The notes under the pieces were generated by a model that saw only the letters and a list, made by a program, of their open reading frames with translations, ran no database searches and was not told the origin of the DNA. The translations under genes and the position numbers were made by a program. A stretch of 30,216 nucleotides of DNA, from the NCBI GenBank assembly GCA_002771355.1, contig PCSU01000003.1:1-30216 (forward strand), in the 5' to 3' direction. Positions 1-8,948 of this stretch are shown here, one piece after another (the stretch's first letter is position 1; each line of letters opens with the position of its first letter). The DNA comes from a candidate division WWE3 bacterium CG22_combo_CG10-13_8_21_14_all_39_12. GTDB lineage: Bacteria; Patescibacteriota; 4484-211; GCA-002791395.

Positions 1-66
1 AAGTCCATTACAGTATCTCATCGACAATCAGCGTATGTCGCATATGTCCTTGACTTATACAAGCGC

Positions 67-94
67 TTGATATTTTTTTGTACTCTGGTACTAT
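67..94 (+). promoter_or_regulatory. Promoter of the response regulator
   Basis: TTGATA (67-72), a 16-base spacer and TACTAT (89-94) form a sigma-70-like promoter. Only six bases separate the -10 from the ATG at 101, so transcription should start at or next to the start codon. No Shine-Dalgarno sequence is present. The rest of 1-100 shows no coding feature. Confidence 0.55.
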
Positions 95-100
95 TTACAT

Positions 101-493
101 ATGGCAAATCCACAAGACACAGCAATTCTTGTTGTAGAGGATGAAACATTTTTACGTGAATTGTATGAGGAACTTTTGGTGGGTGAAGGATATAAGGTTA
201 CTACAGCGGTTGATGGTGATGATGCTATTCAAAAAGCTTCAGAAACAAAGTTTGATATTACTCTTTTAGATATTATGCTTCCTAAAAAAGATGGTCTTAC
301 CGTTTTGGAAGAATTGAATAGTAATAAAACTCTTGATCAATTGGGTAAGGTTGTATTTCTTACAAACCTTGGACAAGATGCTGTTATTAAAAAGGGTTTT
401 GATCTTGGTGCCGTTGGATATTTAATCAAAAGTGCATATACTCCAGACCAGATTCTAAATGAGGTCTCAGCTTACTTGGATGGAGATAAGTAA
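101..493 (+). CDS. Single-domain response regulator (CheY-like receiver)
   Basis: This 130-residue protein is a complete receiver domain and nothing else. The acidic pocket is E13-D14, the phospho-acceptor is D57 in the stretch LLDIMLPKKDG, the switch Thr is T88 (FLTN) and the conserved Lys is K110. There is no output domain, so it should act by binding a partner, as CheY- or Spo0F-type proteins do, or in a phosphorelay. No histidine kinase lies in the window, so the partner is unknown. The ATG at 101 sits six bases after a good -10 element, giving a probable leaderless message. The next gene has its own -10, so this looks monocistronic. In other bacteria single receivers often control pili or motility; here that is only a possibility, although a pilus locus lies about 22 kb away. 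Confidence 0.93.
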   Translation: MANPQDTAILVVEDETFLRELYEELLVGEGYKVTTAVDGDDAIQKASETKFDITLLDIMLPKKDGLTVLEELNSNKTLDQLGKVVFLTNLGQDAVIKKGFDLGAVGYLIKSAYTPDQILNEVSAYLDGDK

Positions 494-535
494 CCATTAA
501 TTCAAACTGTTGATACGTTTCTGCTTTTACCTTGG

Positions 536-541
536 TATAAT
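536..541 (+). promoter_or_regulatory. -10 element of the pseudouridine synthase gene
   Basis: A perfect TATAAT lies at 536-541, nine bases before the GTG at 551. The -35 is unclear: TTGATA at 510-515 is 20 bases away. The position supports GTG 551 as the start and predicts a leader of at most two or three bases. Confidence 0.45.
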
Positions 542-550
542 CATCACATT

Positions 551-1285
551 GTGTTTACCCCTGAAATAATTTATGAAAATGAAGACTATGCAGTCTTAAA
601 TAAACCAAATGGTTTGGTTGTAACGCCAGGTGCTGGTCATGATGAAATAGATACTCTTGTTGGATGGCTTGTCTCCCACTATGGGGAGGGTATCAGAGAT
701 GCCTGTGTTGAAGGACATCGGCCAGGTATTGTGCATCGTCTTGATAAAGACACGAGTGGTGTGATGGTTGTTGTTAAGACGCTAGATGCTTTCCACCATA
801 TGGTTTCTCAATTTAAAAATCGAACAGTAAAGAAGCAGTACGAGGCTCTCGTTTGGGGTAATGTTAGTGAAACATTGGAAGAAAAGTCGCATGCAGGTAT
901 CGAAACGTTTGAGATAAATGCTCCAATTGGACGTAATCCAAGAGATCACACACGGTTTGCTGTTACTCGGACAGGTAAAGAGGCATTAACCTCCTTTACC
1001 GTAGGAAAAGTGGTTACTATTAAAGACACCCAGTTTACACAGATGTCGTGTATGCCACAATCAGGGAGAACTCATCAAATTCGTGTCCACTTAAAGTCAT
1101 TTGGGCATGGGATCGTTGGAGATCCACTGTATCAAAGTCGGAGTTTTACTCATAAATTAGTTGAACTTGTTAAAGATAATGATCTTCAGGACCGTTTGTA
1201 CTTACACGCGCATTCGTTAACGTTTATTCCTCCAGGTGAGACAAAAGAGAAAACGTTTACCTCTCCGGTGCCATGGACTCTTTAG
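551..1285 (+). CDS. RluD/RluA-family pseudouridine synthase
   Basis: This 244-residue enzyme isomerises uridine to pseudouridine in RNA, most probably 23S rRNA. The family signature HRLDKDTSGV begins at H62 and carries the catalytic Asp, D65. A second family motif, SGRTHQIRVH, lies near residue 176, followed by GDPLY. The protein begins directly with the catalytic fold (an IIYENEDYAVLNKP opening) and has no N-terminal S4 RNA-binding domain, so it is shorter than RluD (about 325 residues) and closer in layout to RluA. Target specificity cannot be told from sequence. GTG at 551 is chosen because a perfect -10 lies nine bases upstream and the opening aligns with the family. It stands alone between two genes with their own upstream regions. 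Confidence 0.9.
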   Translation: MFTPEIIYENEDYAVLNKPNGLVVTPGAGHDEIDTLVGWLVSHYGEGIRDACVEGHRPGIVHRLDKDTSGVMVVVKTLDAFHHMVSQFKNRTVKKQYEALVWGNVSETLEEKSHAGIETFEINAPIGRNPRDHTRFAVTRTGKEALTSFTVGKVVTIKDTQFTQMSCMPQSGRTHQIRVHLKSFGHGIVGDPLYQSRSFTHKLVELVKDNDLQDRLYLHAHSLTFIPPGETKEKTFTSPVPWTL

Positions 1286-1345
1286 TCTTACAAAAAGTAA
1301 TCGTATTTCATAGATGATTTTGTTATGCTATTCTGAGGGTATTGT

Positions 1346-3037
1346 ATGGATACACTGCTCATAGAATTCGGTCTTGTCCTTGTCGCTGGTGCATTAGCTG
1401 GTATGGCTGTGCGTGCACTTAAATTACCACCCATTTTAGGGTATATTTTTGCAGGCATATTTTTATCGTTTGTGATTGTTAATCAAGATGTTCATACGAT
1501 TCTTGGTTTTTTCTCTCATCTTGGGGTTGCATTTTTACTATTTATGCTTGGTCTAGAGCTTAATGTTAGGGAGATTCATGAGGTTGGTCCAGTTGCCCTT
1601 ACCACAGGAATAGGTCAAGTGATAGTCACATCTTTAATAGGGTTTGGGGTGGCTAAGTTTTTTGGATTTGGGTTTATTGAGGCTGTGTATATTGCGGTAG
1701 CTCTTACATTTTCATCAACAATTATTATAGTTAAACTGTTGGGCGAAAAAGGGGATTTGAATTCTTTATATGGTCGTATCGCAGTTGGTATGCTTATTGT
1801 TCAAGATTTAATTGCAGTCATAGCTCTCATTGTGCTTAATTTTCTAGGGGCGTCTGTAGGGTCAAGTTCAGAATTAGTAAAAACGCTTGGGGTGGTTCTT
1901 ATTATGGGGATTTTACTTATTTTAATAGCATTTATTGTTGGGAAGATTTTGAGTAATGTTCTCATGTGGATTGGAAAATCATCAGAGTTAGTCTTAGTAA
2001 CTGTAATGGCATGGGCGGTTTTGTTTGCTGTATTTACTCAAAATTTTGGGTTATCCCTTGAAGTAGGGGCGTTTTTGGCAGGAATTTCTCTCGCTTCATC
2101 AGAGGCAAGTCTTGAGGTTGCCGCAAAAATGAAACCATTGCGCGATTTTTTTATTATCATGTTTTTTATTGTTTTGGGTTTGGGATTATCGGTAGAAGGG
2201 CTTATAGATCAATGGCCAATGATTCTTATATTTGCAGGGTTGGTGTTAATTGGTAACCCATTAATCTTGCTTTCAATAATGGGTGCCATGGGATATCATC
2301 GCAGAATTAGTTTCTTGACAGGTTTAACAGTTTCTCAAATTTCTGAATTCTCACTTATTTTGGTAGCTACAGGGGTTGCGTTGGGTCAGGTCCAATCCGA
2401 AACGTTATCAATGATTACTGGAGTTGCAATAGTAACCCTGGTCGGAAGTTCCTATCTTATTACTCAAGGTGAAAAAGTGTATGCGTTATTTTCAAAACCA
2501 CTCATGCTTTTTGAAAAAAGAGTTCTTATAGATGAATATAGGGTTGCGTTTGAGAAAGACCCTGCTGTAGTGCTTTTTGGCGCTCATCGTACAGGGGAGG
2601 GGATTTCAAATCTTTTGTTTAAGAAAAATATACCATTTGCAGTGGTGGACTATGATCCTGCGATTGTAAAGAAACTTAAAAGAAGTAAAATTCATGCGGT
2701 GTATGGTGATATTGCAGACCCTGATATTTTAGCTGAACTTGATATTGCAAAGGTAAAGGTGTTAATCTCTACCGTACCGAGTTTTGAGGATAATGAATTG
2801 TTGCTTGGGCAACTTGACGTGACTGTTGCACAACAGAATCGTCCCTATATCGTGATGAGGGCAAATGATCGGGAACAAGCCCAGGTGTTACGAAATCATG
2901 GAGCTAATGTTGTCTTGGTTCCTGAAGCTATAGCAGGTGACCATATTATAGATTTGATAGAAGAGTATGGCATTTTTAATGACAATGAAAACAAAAACGA
3001 ATCAACAAAAACGAATAAAAAAAGCCGGAATTCTTAA
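1346..3037 (+). CDS. CPA2-family cation/proton antiporter with TrkA-N domain (KefB-like)
   Basis: This 563-residue membrane protein has about 12 hydrophobic segments in residues 1-380, with the glycine-rich, charged pattern of the Na+/H+ exchanger fold (for example LFMLGLELN near residue 70 and GAFLAGISL near 240). A cytoplasmic TrkA-N (RCK) Rossmann domain follows from about residue 405; its dinucleotide loop reads GAHRTGEG instead of the usual GxGxxG, and an acidic residue follows in VVDYDP. There is no clear TrkA-C domain, and the tail is a short Lys/Asn-rich stretch. Members exchange K+ or Na+ for protons under control of nucleotide bound to the RCK domain; the ion cannot be read from sequence. 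GAGGG at 1336-1340 is a plausible ribosome binding site for ATG 1346, and TATGCT at 1324-1329 a plausible -10. The 3' end overlaps the next gene by about 53 bases. Confidence 0.88.
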   Translation: MDTLLIEFGLVLVAGALAGMAVRALKLPPILGYIFAGIFLSFVIVNQDVHTILGFFSHLGVAFLLFMLGLELNVREIHEVGPVALTTGIGQVIVTSLIGFGVAKFFGFGFIEAVYIAVALTFSSTIIIVKLLGEKGDLNSLYGRIAVGMLIVQDLIAVIALIVLNFLGASVGSSSELVKTLGVVLIMGILLILIAFIVGKILSNVLMWIGKSSELVLVTVMAWAVLFAVFTQNFGLSLEVGAFLAGISLASSEASLEVAAKMKPLRDFFIIMFFIVLGLGLSVEGLIDQWPMILIFAGLVLIGNPLILLSIMGAMGYHRRISFLTGLTVSQISEFSLILVATGVALGQVQSETLSMITGVAIVTLVGSSYLITQGEKVYALFSKPLMLFEKRVLIDEYRVAFEKDPAVVLFGAHRTGEGISNLLFKKNIPFAVVDYDPAIVKKLKRSKIHAVYGDIADPDILAELDIAKVKVLISTVPSFEDNELLLGQLDVTVAQQNRPYIVMRANDREQAQVLRNHGANVVLVPEAIAGDHIIDLIEEYGIFNDNENKNESTKTNKKSRNS

Positions 3038-3794
3038 ACATGCAGGAATAGTGTTAAGTGCCTTGATTGGGGTTTTTATTTTTGTTCTTTGTTTTGCTCT
3101 TTATGTGTGGGTGAACGAAACTCCTCGCGCAAATCCTGGGTTTACTGGTTTTAGTGAGGGGAATATACAAAACAGGGAACACACTACCATTTTTATTGCG
3201 CCAGATTTACTAATAGCAATTGACAAAGACAACCCTGAAGTGTCATTTTTTCGACTTGAAACACCAATTACAGATGATAGTTTGCGTGTTTTTTCTAAAC
3301 GAAATGCGGTAATGGTTGATGGATACATTAAAGGTATACCGACAACCGAAATTTCAGACATATCCAAAAATATATGGGACAAGGTATTGTCCGGTCTTAC
3401 TACGTCAAACTTTACTAGGTTAGATTTACTTCAATTATCCAGAACCATAAAAAACTCAACATTTGTTGAAAACGCAAGTTTGACATTTCCAGAACAGGCT
3501 GTTGTTGATGAGGAATTAACCATTATGGTTCAAAACGGAACCAACATTTCTGGTTTAGCATCGGAGGCTACGCAGTGGGTTAAAAATATTGGAGGCAGAG
3601 TTGTTGAGGTCGGTAATGCACCAAAAACGATAAATAAGACACAGATCGTTGTGTTATCCGACATACCAGGATCTCCAACCGTAGCGCGATTGGTTGAGGT
3701 TTTTGGTCTTAAAGAGGCGCTCCAAGAAACATCAAAAGACCCTACACGATTTGATGTCATCATAACGATAGGGAATGATTTTTATGGGAGATAG
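2985..3794 (+). CDS. Membrane-anchored LytR_C-domain protein
   Basis: The N-terminus is lysine-rich and followed by one hydrophobic anchor (roughly residues 19-42), so most of the protein should be outside the membrane. The C-terminal ~95 residues match the LytR_C fold: a strand ending in VQNGTNISGLA, a helix, GGRVVEVGNA, then strands ending in ITIGNDFYGR. In LytR-CpsA-Psr proteins this domain follows the phosphotransferase domain that attaches polymers to peptidoglycan, but that catalytic domain is absent here. The middle region is not recognised. A structural or regulatory envelope role is an inference. Starts at 2967, 2979 and 2985 are all in frame; I prefer 2985 because it keeps the overlap with the antiporter gene shortest and gives a typical positive N-region. 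The VirD4-like gene follows after about 65 bases. Confidence 0.72.
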   Translation: MKTKTNQQKRIKKAGILKHAGIVLSALIGVFIFVLCFALYVWVNETPRANPGFTGFSEGNIQNREHTTIFIAPDLLIAIDKDNPEVSFFRLETPITDDSLRVFSKRNAVMVDGYIKGIPTTEISDISKNIWDKVLSGLTTSNFTRLDLLQLSRTIKNSTFVENASLTFPEQAVVDEELTIMVQNGTNISGLASEATQWVKNIGGRVVEVGNAPKTINKTQIVVLSDIPGSPTVARLVEVFGLKEALQETSKDPTRFDVIITIGNDFYGR

Positions 3795-3859
3795 CGTAGC
3801 TATAAAGAGTAGCTTTAAAACCCTTGCTTCTAGACAACATCGATGCGAGAATAATAGTA

Positions 3860-6370
3860 ATGACAACTGCATTAGCCATCATATTAGTTTCACTTGCAAT
3901 AATTTCATTTGCTTTGGCAGTAAAAACGGTCAGAAATTCTTTTGTAGTAGGGAATGGTGATGAATCGGTTGTGGATGGTGAGTTTCTCATGATTAAGGTT
4001 CCTAAACAAAATGAGCAGACTCCGTTGGCTGCTGAAATGATGTTTTCCGCAATACATGGTTTGTTACAAGGTACTGACGATGTGGGGTACTTTTCTTTTG
4101 AAATTAAGGCAAGTAGTGAAGGTATTTTCTTTTATTCGCATGTTCCCAAAAGGTATCGTACGTTTGTTGAGAGTCAAATCTATGCACAATATCCAACCGC
4201 TGAGATTGCGCTGGTGGAGGATTATACGAAAATAGAAAGAGATGCAAATACGGTTGTTCGTGGAACAGAAGTTGTACTAGATAAACCCTCCTATTACCCA
4301 ATTAAATCCTTTCCAGACTTTGCGGTTGACCCTCTGGCTGCGATTACCGGAAGTGTTGAACAGTTAGGTGAAAACGAGGAAATGTGGTTTCAAACTATCA
4401 TTAAGCCTTTAGCAGATGGTTGGCAGGATGATGGGTATAAAAAGATAACTGAGTTAAAGACTGGTAAGGTTCGTGAAACCCGACCTATTTTTCAGTTAAT
4501 TCTAGAAGAAATGGGGATAAGATCTGTATCATTGTTGATTGACGTTTTTATGGGACTAATTCAAAACCCTAAATATTATATGGAAGATAGGGTAGAAGCC
4601 GATGCTAAAAAGTATGAAATGAGTGAAGAGGCCAAAGCAGAGATAGAGGTTATTCGAACAAAACTTGCGCTACTTGGGTTTGAGGTCTCAATGAGGATTG
4701 TTGGAATTGCAACGAGTGAATCCGAAGCTCAGCAAAATATAGGCTCTATGATTGCATCGTTAAAACAATTTTCTTCTGGTACGCTCAACTCATTTAGCAG
4801 GTCTGGGTTTATAACAGAACCCTCACAATTACTCAAAGATTATCGGGATCGCAGGCAAGCAAGGGAGAGGGAAAAAGTATTTATATTAAATACAGAAGAA
4901 TTGGCTTCAGTCTATCATTTACCTAACGTATCGGTTGCAACTGCAAACATTGACTACATTCTTTCGAAAAAGTCTGAGCCGCCCCTTGATCTTCCCATTG
5001 ATGCTGACGTTAAGTTTGCTGCTACAACATATAGAAACAAACAAGTTCCATTTGGAATTCGACAACCTGACAGAAGACGTCATATGTACGTTATTGGAAA
5101 AACAGGTACCGGTAAAACAACGCTACTTCGCAATATGATTATTCAAGATATCCGAGCTGGAAACGGCTTAGCTGTTATTGATCCTCATGGTGATTTATTT
5201 GAGTACGTTTTGGACTATATTCCTGAGGAACGAGTAAAAGATGTTGTAATTTTTAATCCGTCTGACTTTGAATATCCAGTTTCACTTAATATGTTTGAGG
5301 TAAATGATCCAGATCAAAAAGGATTGATTGCATCGGGGCTTATAGATGTATTTAGAAAACGGTTTGAGTTTAGTTGGGGACCTCGAATGGAGCACATTTT
5401 AAGAAATACATTTTTAACTTTTCTTGAGATTCCACGATCAAGTCTTCTTGGTGTAACGCGTATTATGGTTGATCGGTCGTATCGCAAATATATAGTTAAC
5501 CTGTTGGAAGATCCAATATTAGTTGATTTTTGGAATAATGAATTTGAACAAATAATGCAAAATGATCGTATGGCAGCGGAGGCTGTTGCACCTATTCAAA
5601 ACCGACTTGGGCCATTTTTGGCTACTCCAGCTGTACGTAACCTTGTTGGCCAAGCAGTTGGGACTATAAATTTAAGAGATATTATGGATACTAAGAAAAT
5701 ATTTTTGGCGAATCTTACCAAAGGTGGAATTGGTGAAGATAATTCAGCAATTCTTGGTGCATTTTTGGTTGGTAGGCTGTGGTTTGCGGCTATGAGTAGG
5801 GCAGATACACCGGAAGAAGAGCGTGTTGATTTTCAAGTGTATGTTGATGAGTTTCAAAACTTTGCAACTTCAAGTTTTGCTGCAATTTTAAGTGAGTCTC
5901 GTAAATATAGGTTAAATCTAATTATTGCTCACCAGTATATTTCCCAACTTGAGAGTGGGGGAGATAGTACCGTTAAAGATGCAGTGTTTGGGAACGTAGG
6001 AACGATCGTTTCTTATGTCGTGGGTCAAGAGGATGCTGAAGTTCTTGCAAAAGAATATGAGCCAGTATTTGAACCTAATGATTTAATCAGTTTAGGTAAA
6101 TTTCAGCTATATTTAAAACTCATGGTTGATAGTAAACAATCAAGGCCTTTTAGTGCTGTAGCGTTACGTCCAATTGAAGATGCGGTTGGGCTGCGAAATG
6201 AAGTAATTGCTCAGTCTCGAGAAAAATACGGTAGACATAGAGATAAAGTTCAGGCTGCGGTCAAAAAATGGGCTGAGCGCACATTTGCTCCAGGAATGGA
6301 TGATGAGCTCGTAAAGCAGCAACGTGAAGATAGGTTTTATAAAAAACCACCTAAAGATGGTTCTATCTAA
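3860..6370 (+). CDS. VirD4/TraG-like ATPase (type IV secretion coupling-protein family)
   Basis: One N-terminal membrane segment (about residues 3-23) is followed by a ~380-residue region unlike classical VirD4 and then by a RecA-type ATPase core. The Walker A motif GKTGTGKTT starts near residue 413, Walker B is VYVDEFQNF near residue 660, and LIIAHQYISQL follows as in TraM-recognition domains of coupling proteins. Family members are hexameric DNA or protein pumps. No relaxase, VirB4-like or other conjugation gene is visible here, so a role in DNA uptake, export or segregation is open. ATG 3860 is preferred over the in-frame TTG at 3824, which would add 12 residues; the ATG version begins almost directly with the membrane helix. 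The long conserved N-terminal part seems characteristic of Patescibacteria, a judgement from memory. Confidence 0.82.
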   Translation: MTTALAIILVSLAIISFALAVKTVRNSFVVGNGDESVVDGEFLMIKVPKQNEQTPLAAEMMFSAIHGLLQGTDDVGYFSFEIKASSEGIFFYSHVPKRYRTFVESQIYAQYPTAEIALVEDYTKIERDANTVVRGTEVVLDKPSYYPIKSFPDFAVDPLAAITGSVEQLGENEEMWFQTIIKPLADGWQDDGYKKITELKTGKVRETRPIFQLILEEMGIRSVSLLIDVFMGLIQNPKYYMEDRVEADAKKYEMSEEAKAEIEVIRTKLALLGFEVSMRIVGIATSESEAQQNIGSMIASLKQFSSGTLNSFSRSGFITEPSQLLKDYRDRRQAREREKVFILNTEELASVYHLPNVSVATANIDYILSKKSEPPLDLPIDADVKFAATTYRNKQVPFGIRQPDRRRHMYVIGKTGTGKTTLLRNMIIQDIRAGNGLAVIDPHGDLFEYVLDYIPEERVKDVVIFNPSDFEYPVSLNMFEVNDPDQKGLIASGLIDVFRKRFEFSWGPRMEHILRNTFLTFLEIPRSSLLGVTRIMVDRSYRKYIVNLLEDPILVDFWNNEFEQIMQNDRMAAEAVAPIQNRLGPFLATPAVRNLVGQAVGTINLRDIMDTKKIFLANLTKGGIGEDNSAILGAFLVGRLWFAAMSRADTPEEERVDFQVYVDEFQNFATSSFAAILSESRKYRLNLIIAHQYISQLESGGDSTVKDAVFGNVGTIVSYVVGQEDAEVLAKEYEPVFEPNDLISLGKFQLYLKLMVDSKQSRPFSAVALRPIEDAVGLRNEVIAQSREKYGRHRDKVQAAVKKWAERTFAPGMDDELVKQQREDRFYKKPPKDGSI

Positions 6371-6399
6371 TTGGAATCGGACACAAAATAAGATACAAT
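6371..6399 (+). promoter_or_regulatory. Promoter of the coiled-coil protein gene
   Basis: TTGGAA (6371-6376), a 17-base spacer and TACAAT (6394-6399) lie immediately after the stop of the ATPase gene. Six bases separate the -10 from the ATG at 6406, a leaderless arrangement. No Shine-Dalgarno is present. Confidence 0.6.
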
Positions 6400-6405
6400 A
6401 CGCCC

Positions 6406-7437
6406 ATGGAACAGTCTAACGTTCTTACTCAAATTCAAGAATTAGAAAAACAGCTTGCTGAGTTAAAAAAAGAGTCCCAAGATGTGAACCCTATTAAGAC
6501 AACACCTGCTGGTGTACATCCCTTAGAGAAAGCCATGGAGGATACTCCTTCAGCTGATTTAGGACAAAAGACACGAAGTGGAGATACCGTTAAGTCAAAG
6601 TCAAATGAAGGAGATGAAGAAGAAAACTATATTCCGATTGGTGAAACAGGGGTTTTTGATGGTGAGTTTGTCATCATGTCCAACGATAAAAAATACCAAG
6701 TTCCACCGAACTATGCAAGTAAATCTCGGTTGGTAGTAGGGGATAAACTACAATTAGTTTCTCATGGTGACATGAATTCGTTTAAAATCATGGAGCAAGT
6801 TTCTCGCAAAGAACTGACAGGGATTCTGACAAAGAGTGATAATCAGTGGGTTGTTTTTGTTGATGAAACTAATTATTTAGTTATCGCCGCTTCAATTCGA
6901 TACTACGAAGGCGAAATCGGAGACAAGGTGGTTATACAAGTTCCAGAAACGCCTGTTATGGAGGTAAAGTGGGCAGCAGTAAAGTCGGTCATTAAGGAAG
7001 GTGTTGCCGTTGATCCTGAGAAACGTCGCGCTGAGAGGGTGATAGCTCAGGCCAAAGAAGCTGAAGAGTCAAAACCCCGAGTTTCAATGTATGGAGGGAA
7101 GATTATTGAAACACCTGTGCCGCCTGATCCACGAAAACCAATGGCTCCAGTAAAACCACGTATGGACGACGAGCCTATTGAGGATAAAAAGGTTGAGGAA
7201 CAATCAGTAGAAACTTTCACTCCAGAAGTTCAAGTCAAGCCAGTACTTAGCCCAGCCGTAACTAAACGCGATATTATTGTTGAGTACGCTCCTAAAACAC
7301 CTGAAGTACCATCATTACCTGAGAGTGGGGAAGTCATGCCAAAAGAAGATCCTAAAGAAGAACAACAGATAAATGGTAGCATAAATTTACCTATAGAACC
7401 AATGGTAACCACTGATGAACTAGAGGATCTTCGTTAA
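6406..7437 (+). CDS. Hypothetical protein with N-terminal coiled coil and acidic/proline-rich tail
   Basis: I do not recognise this 343-residue protein. Residues 1-25 form a short coiled coil with a heptad-like pattern (QIQELEKQLAELKKE). A polar linker follows, and residues about 75-195 form a compact, strand-rich region with alternating hydrophobic residues, the most likely folded domain. From about residue 205 the chain is rich in Pro, Glu, Lys and Val (for example ETPVPPDPRKPMAPVKP) and probably disordered. There is no signal peptide or membrane segment, so it is probably cytoplasmic. It has its own promoter between the VirD4-like gene and the membrane protein that follows two bases after its stop. 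That context suggests a joint function with one or both, but nothing in the sequence shows what it is. Confidence 0.7.
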   Translation: MEQSNVLTQIQELEKQLAELKKESQDVNPIKTTPAGVHPLEKAMEDTPSADLGQKTRSGDTVKSKSNEGDEEENYIPIGETGVFDGEFVIMSNDKKYQVPPNYASKSRLVVGDKLQLVSHGDMNSFKIMEQVSRKELTGILTKSDNQWVVFVDETNYLVIAASIRYYEGEIGDKVVIQVPETPVMEVKWAAVKSVIKEGVAVDPEKRRAERVIAQAKEAEESKPRVSMYGGKIIETPVPPDPRKPMAPVKPRMDDEPIEDKKVEEQSVETFTPEVQVKPVLSPAVTKRDIIVEYAPKTPEVPSLPESGEVMPKEDPKEEQQINGSINLPIEPMVTTDELEDLR

Positions 7438-7439
7438 TT

Positions 7440-8171
7440 ATGGGAATTCCAAATCGTGTACGATTAGTTATTACAGCGGTTACTTACACCATTTTAATTT
7501 CTATTCATGTACTGACTGGCAATATTGATGCTTTCATAATTGGAATAGTCGTTGTTATTGGTACAGCGTGGTCATTTGGTTTCGATTTAAAAGTTAAAGA
7601 GATTTTGCCCTTTCTTTTTCTTCCAGCTATTTACGTTATGAGTATGCCGGTAATAATTGGAGGATTGGAAGGGTTGGTGCAATATGTGGCTTTAGTCATT
7701 TCTGGAGCAGGTCTATATGTGTTTTTACTTACGCTAAACATATTAAATGTTGCGACTATTAAAAGAATTCCATTAAAAAAACCAGCACTATCAGCATTAT
7801 ATTTATTCGGAATAGTATTATTTTTCTTTTATGCATACAGGCTTGTGCTGCACGAAGGGTGGGGGAATCAAACATCATTATTGTGGTACTGGCTTTCTGT
7901 TTGCCTCTATGGATTCAGCTATTTGTATATAATTTCGTCACGTGTTTTTCAATTAGAATCACTTCTTTTTACCTTCATATCAGCAGAAATCGTCATTCTT
8001 GTAGCATTTTTTCCTGCAATGCCACTCAATATGTCAATTTTTATGGTTGGCTGGATATTTATTATCCTTGGAATTATGCAACACAATAGTGAAAAAACAC
8101 TTACTCGTTCAATTACTCGTGAATATGTGAGTGCAGGACTTATTATAAGTATAATGTATTTTTTGCTTTAA
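7440..8171 (+). CDS. Polytopic membrane protein of unknown function
   Basis: This 243-residue protein is almost entirely hydrophobic, with about eight or nine predicted membrane helices and short loops. A basic segment (KRIPLKKP, about residues 108-115) marks one cytoplasmic loop. No catalytic or transport motif is recognised. The ATG lies two bases after the TAA of the coiled-coil gene with no promoter or ribosome binding site of its own, so it is almost certainly co-transcribed and possibly translationally coupled. It ends at the long non-coding region. Patescibacteria often have such family-specific membrane proteins, so an ordinary envelope role is as likely as a link to the VirD4-like ATPase. 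Confidence 0.72.
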   Translation: MGIPNRVRLVITAVTYTILISIHVLTGNIDAFIIGIVVVIGTAWSFGFDLKVKEILPFLFLPAIYVMSMPVIIGGLEGLVQYVALVISGAGLYVFLLTLNILNVATIKRIPLKKPALSALYLFGIVLFFFYAYRLVLHEGWGNQTSLLWYWLSVCLYGFSYLYIISSRVFQLESLLFTFISAEIVILVAFFPAMPLNMSIFMVGWIFIILGIMQHNSEKTLTRSITREYVSAGLIISIMYFLL

Positions 8172-8302
8172 CAGAGAGGCTTTTTAACATGTGTGGGCTC
8201 GTGGGGAGTAGGGGGGTGAAACAAAAATTTTATGAGGTATAGGTATATAATTAAGACATATATGTCCCATAGTGGTTAGACCCTATAGTATTTAGCAACG
8301 TT

Positions 8303-8311
8303 TGTGGATAA
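8303..8311 (-). promoter_or_regulatory. Perfect DnaA-box consensus
   Basis: TGTGGATAA on the plus strand is the exact complement of the consensus DnaA box TTATCCACA. A weaker match, TTATCCAAT (7 of 9), lies at 8622-8630 on the plus strand. A single perfect box can occur by chance, and no box cluster or dnaA gene is present. Confidence 0.4.
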
Positions 8312-8482
8312 CTGCTAACGAGCAACATAGAAAATACACAGCTACCTTGTAATAGAGAGTGTATTTATCGCGTTTATTTGCTGGGTTAAGTCTTGTTCAT
8401 GTGACTATACTGTACCTATTGTGACACTCATTCTATCAGTATATCTTGGTACACTTCTCTTTATACTCCATGGTTCATGTAA

Positions 8483-8497
8483 AAATTGTTACAATTT
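8483..8497. repeat. 15-base palindrome
   Basis: AAATTGT-T-ACAATTT is a perfect inverted repeat of 7 bases around a single central base, inside the AT-rich part of the long non-coding region. It could be a dimeric regulator site or an easily melted element. No gene start lies within 450 bases downstream. Confidence 0.45.
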
Positions 8498-8942
8498 ACA
8501 AATTTAAAAAATTTAGGGGGAGTCCATTTTTAGGTGATTTTTACGAATAAATATGTGAGAGCTACGAGGAGTCTTTTTGTAAAGTATTCTAATAATTGAC
8601 AATAAAATTCCATCTGTTTAGTTATCCAATAATCGTATATTGCAGTGTATTGTGATTCTTTTTCTACTATACGTCGCTAATTAAACAATTCACGACGTTG
8701 CATCTGCGGGAAAATCACCCCCTCCCCTTATATCAATCACAAGTTTTTTTGGGGATTATATAACAATTTTTATACATTTATTAATAAAATATTCTTGTAA
8801 ACACCATTTGTATAAGAATGAATTACAAACACACAAAATATTTTTCGTTTTACTACTCCCCCATTTGATTTTGCTTTATTTGTTGAGGAATTATTACTAT
8901 TTAGGTATAAACATAACGTACACTTTCCCCGCATAAATTTGC

Positions 8943-8948
8943 TATGAT
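8943..8948 (+). promoter_or_regulatory. -10 element of the recombinase gene
   Basis: TATGAT lies six bases before the ATG at 8955. A convincing -35 is not seen. The spacing again predicts a leaderless message. Confidence 0.45.

Noticed and set aside
8189..8242. Short ORF starting MCGLVG, like the N-terminus of class II glutamine amidotransferases
   Set aside because: It stops after 17 codons and the rest does not resemble the family; a chance match in a G-rich stretch.
8203..8861. Terminal inverted repeats of a small mobile element
   Set aside because: The 9-base inverted repeat has no target-site duplication at its flanks, no internal transposase and no second copy in the window.
8902..8932. 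dif-like half site upstream of the recombinase (TTATGT on the minus strand)
   Set aside because: Only one arm resembles a Xer half site; the other arm and the spacing do not fit, and the bases lie in the promoter zone of the recombinase gene.
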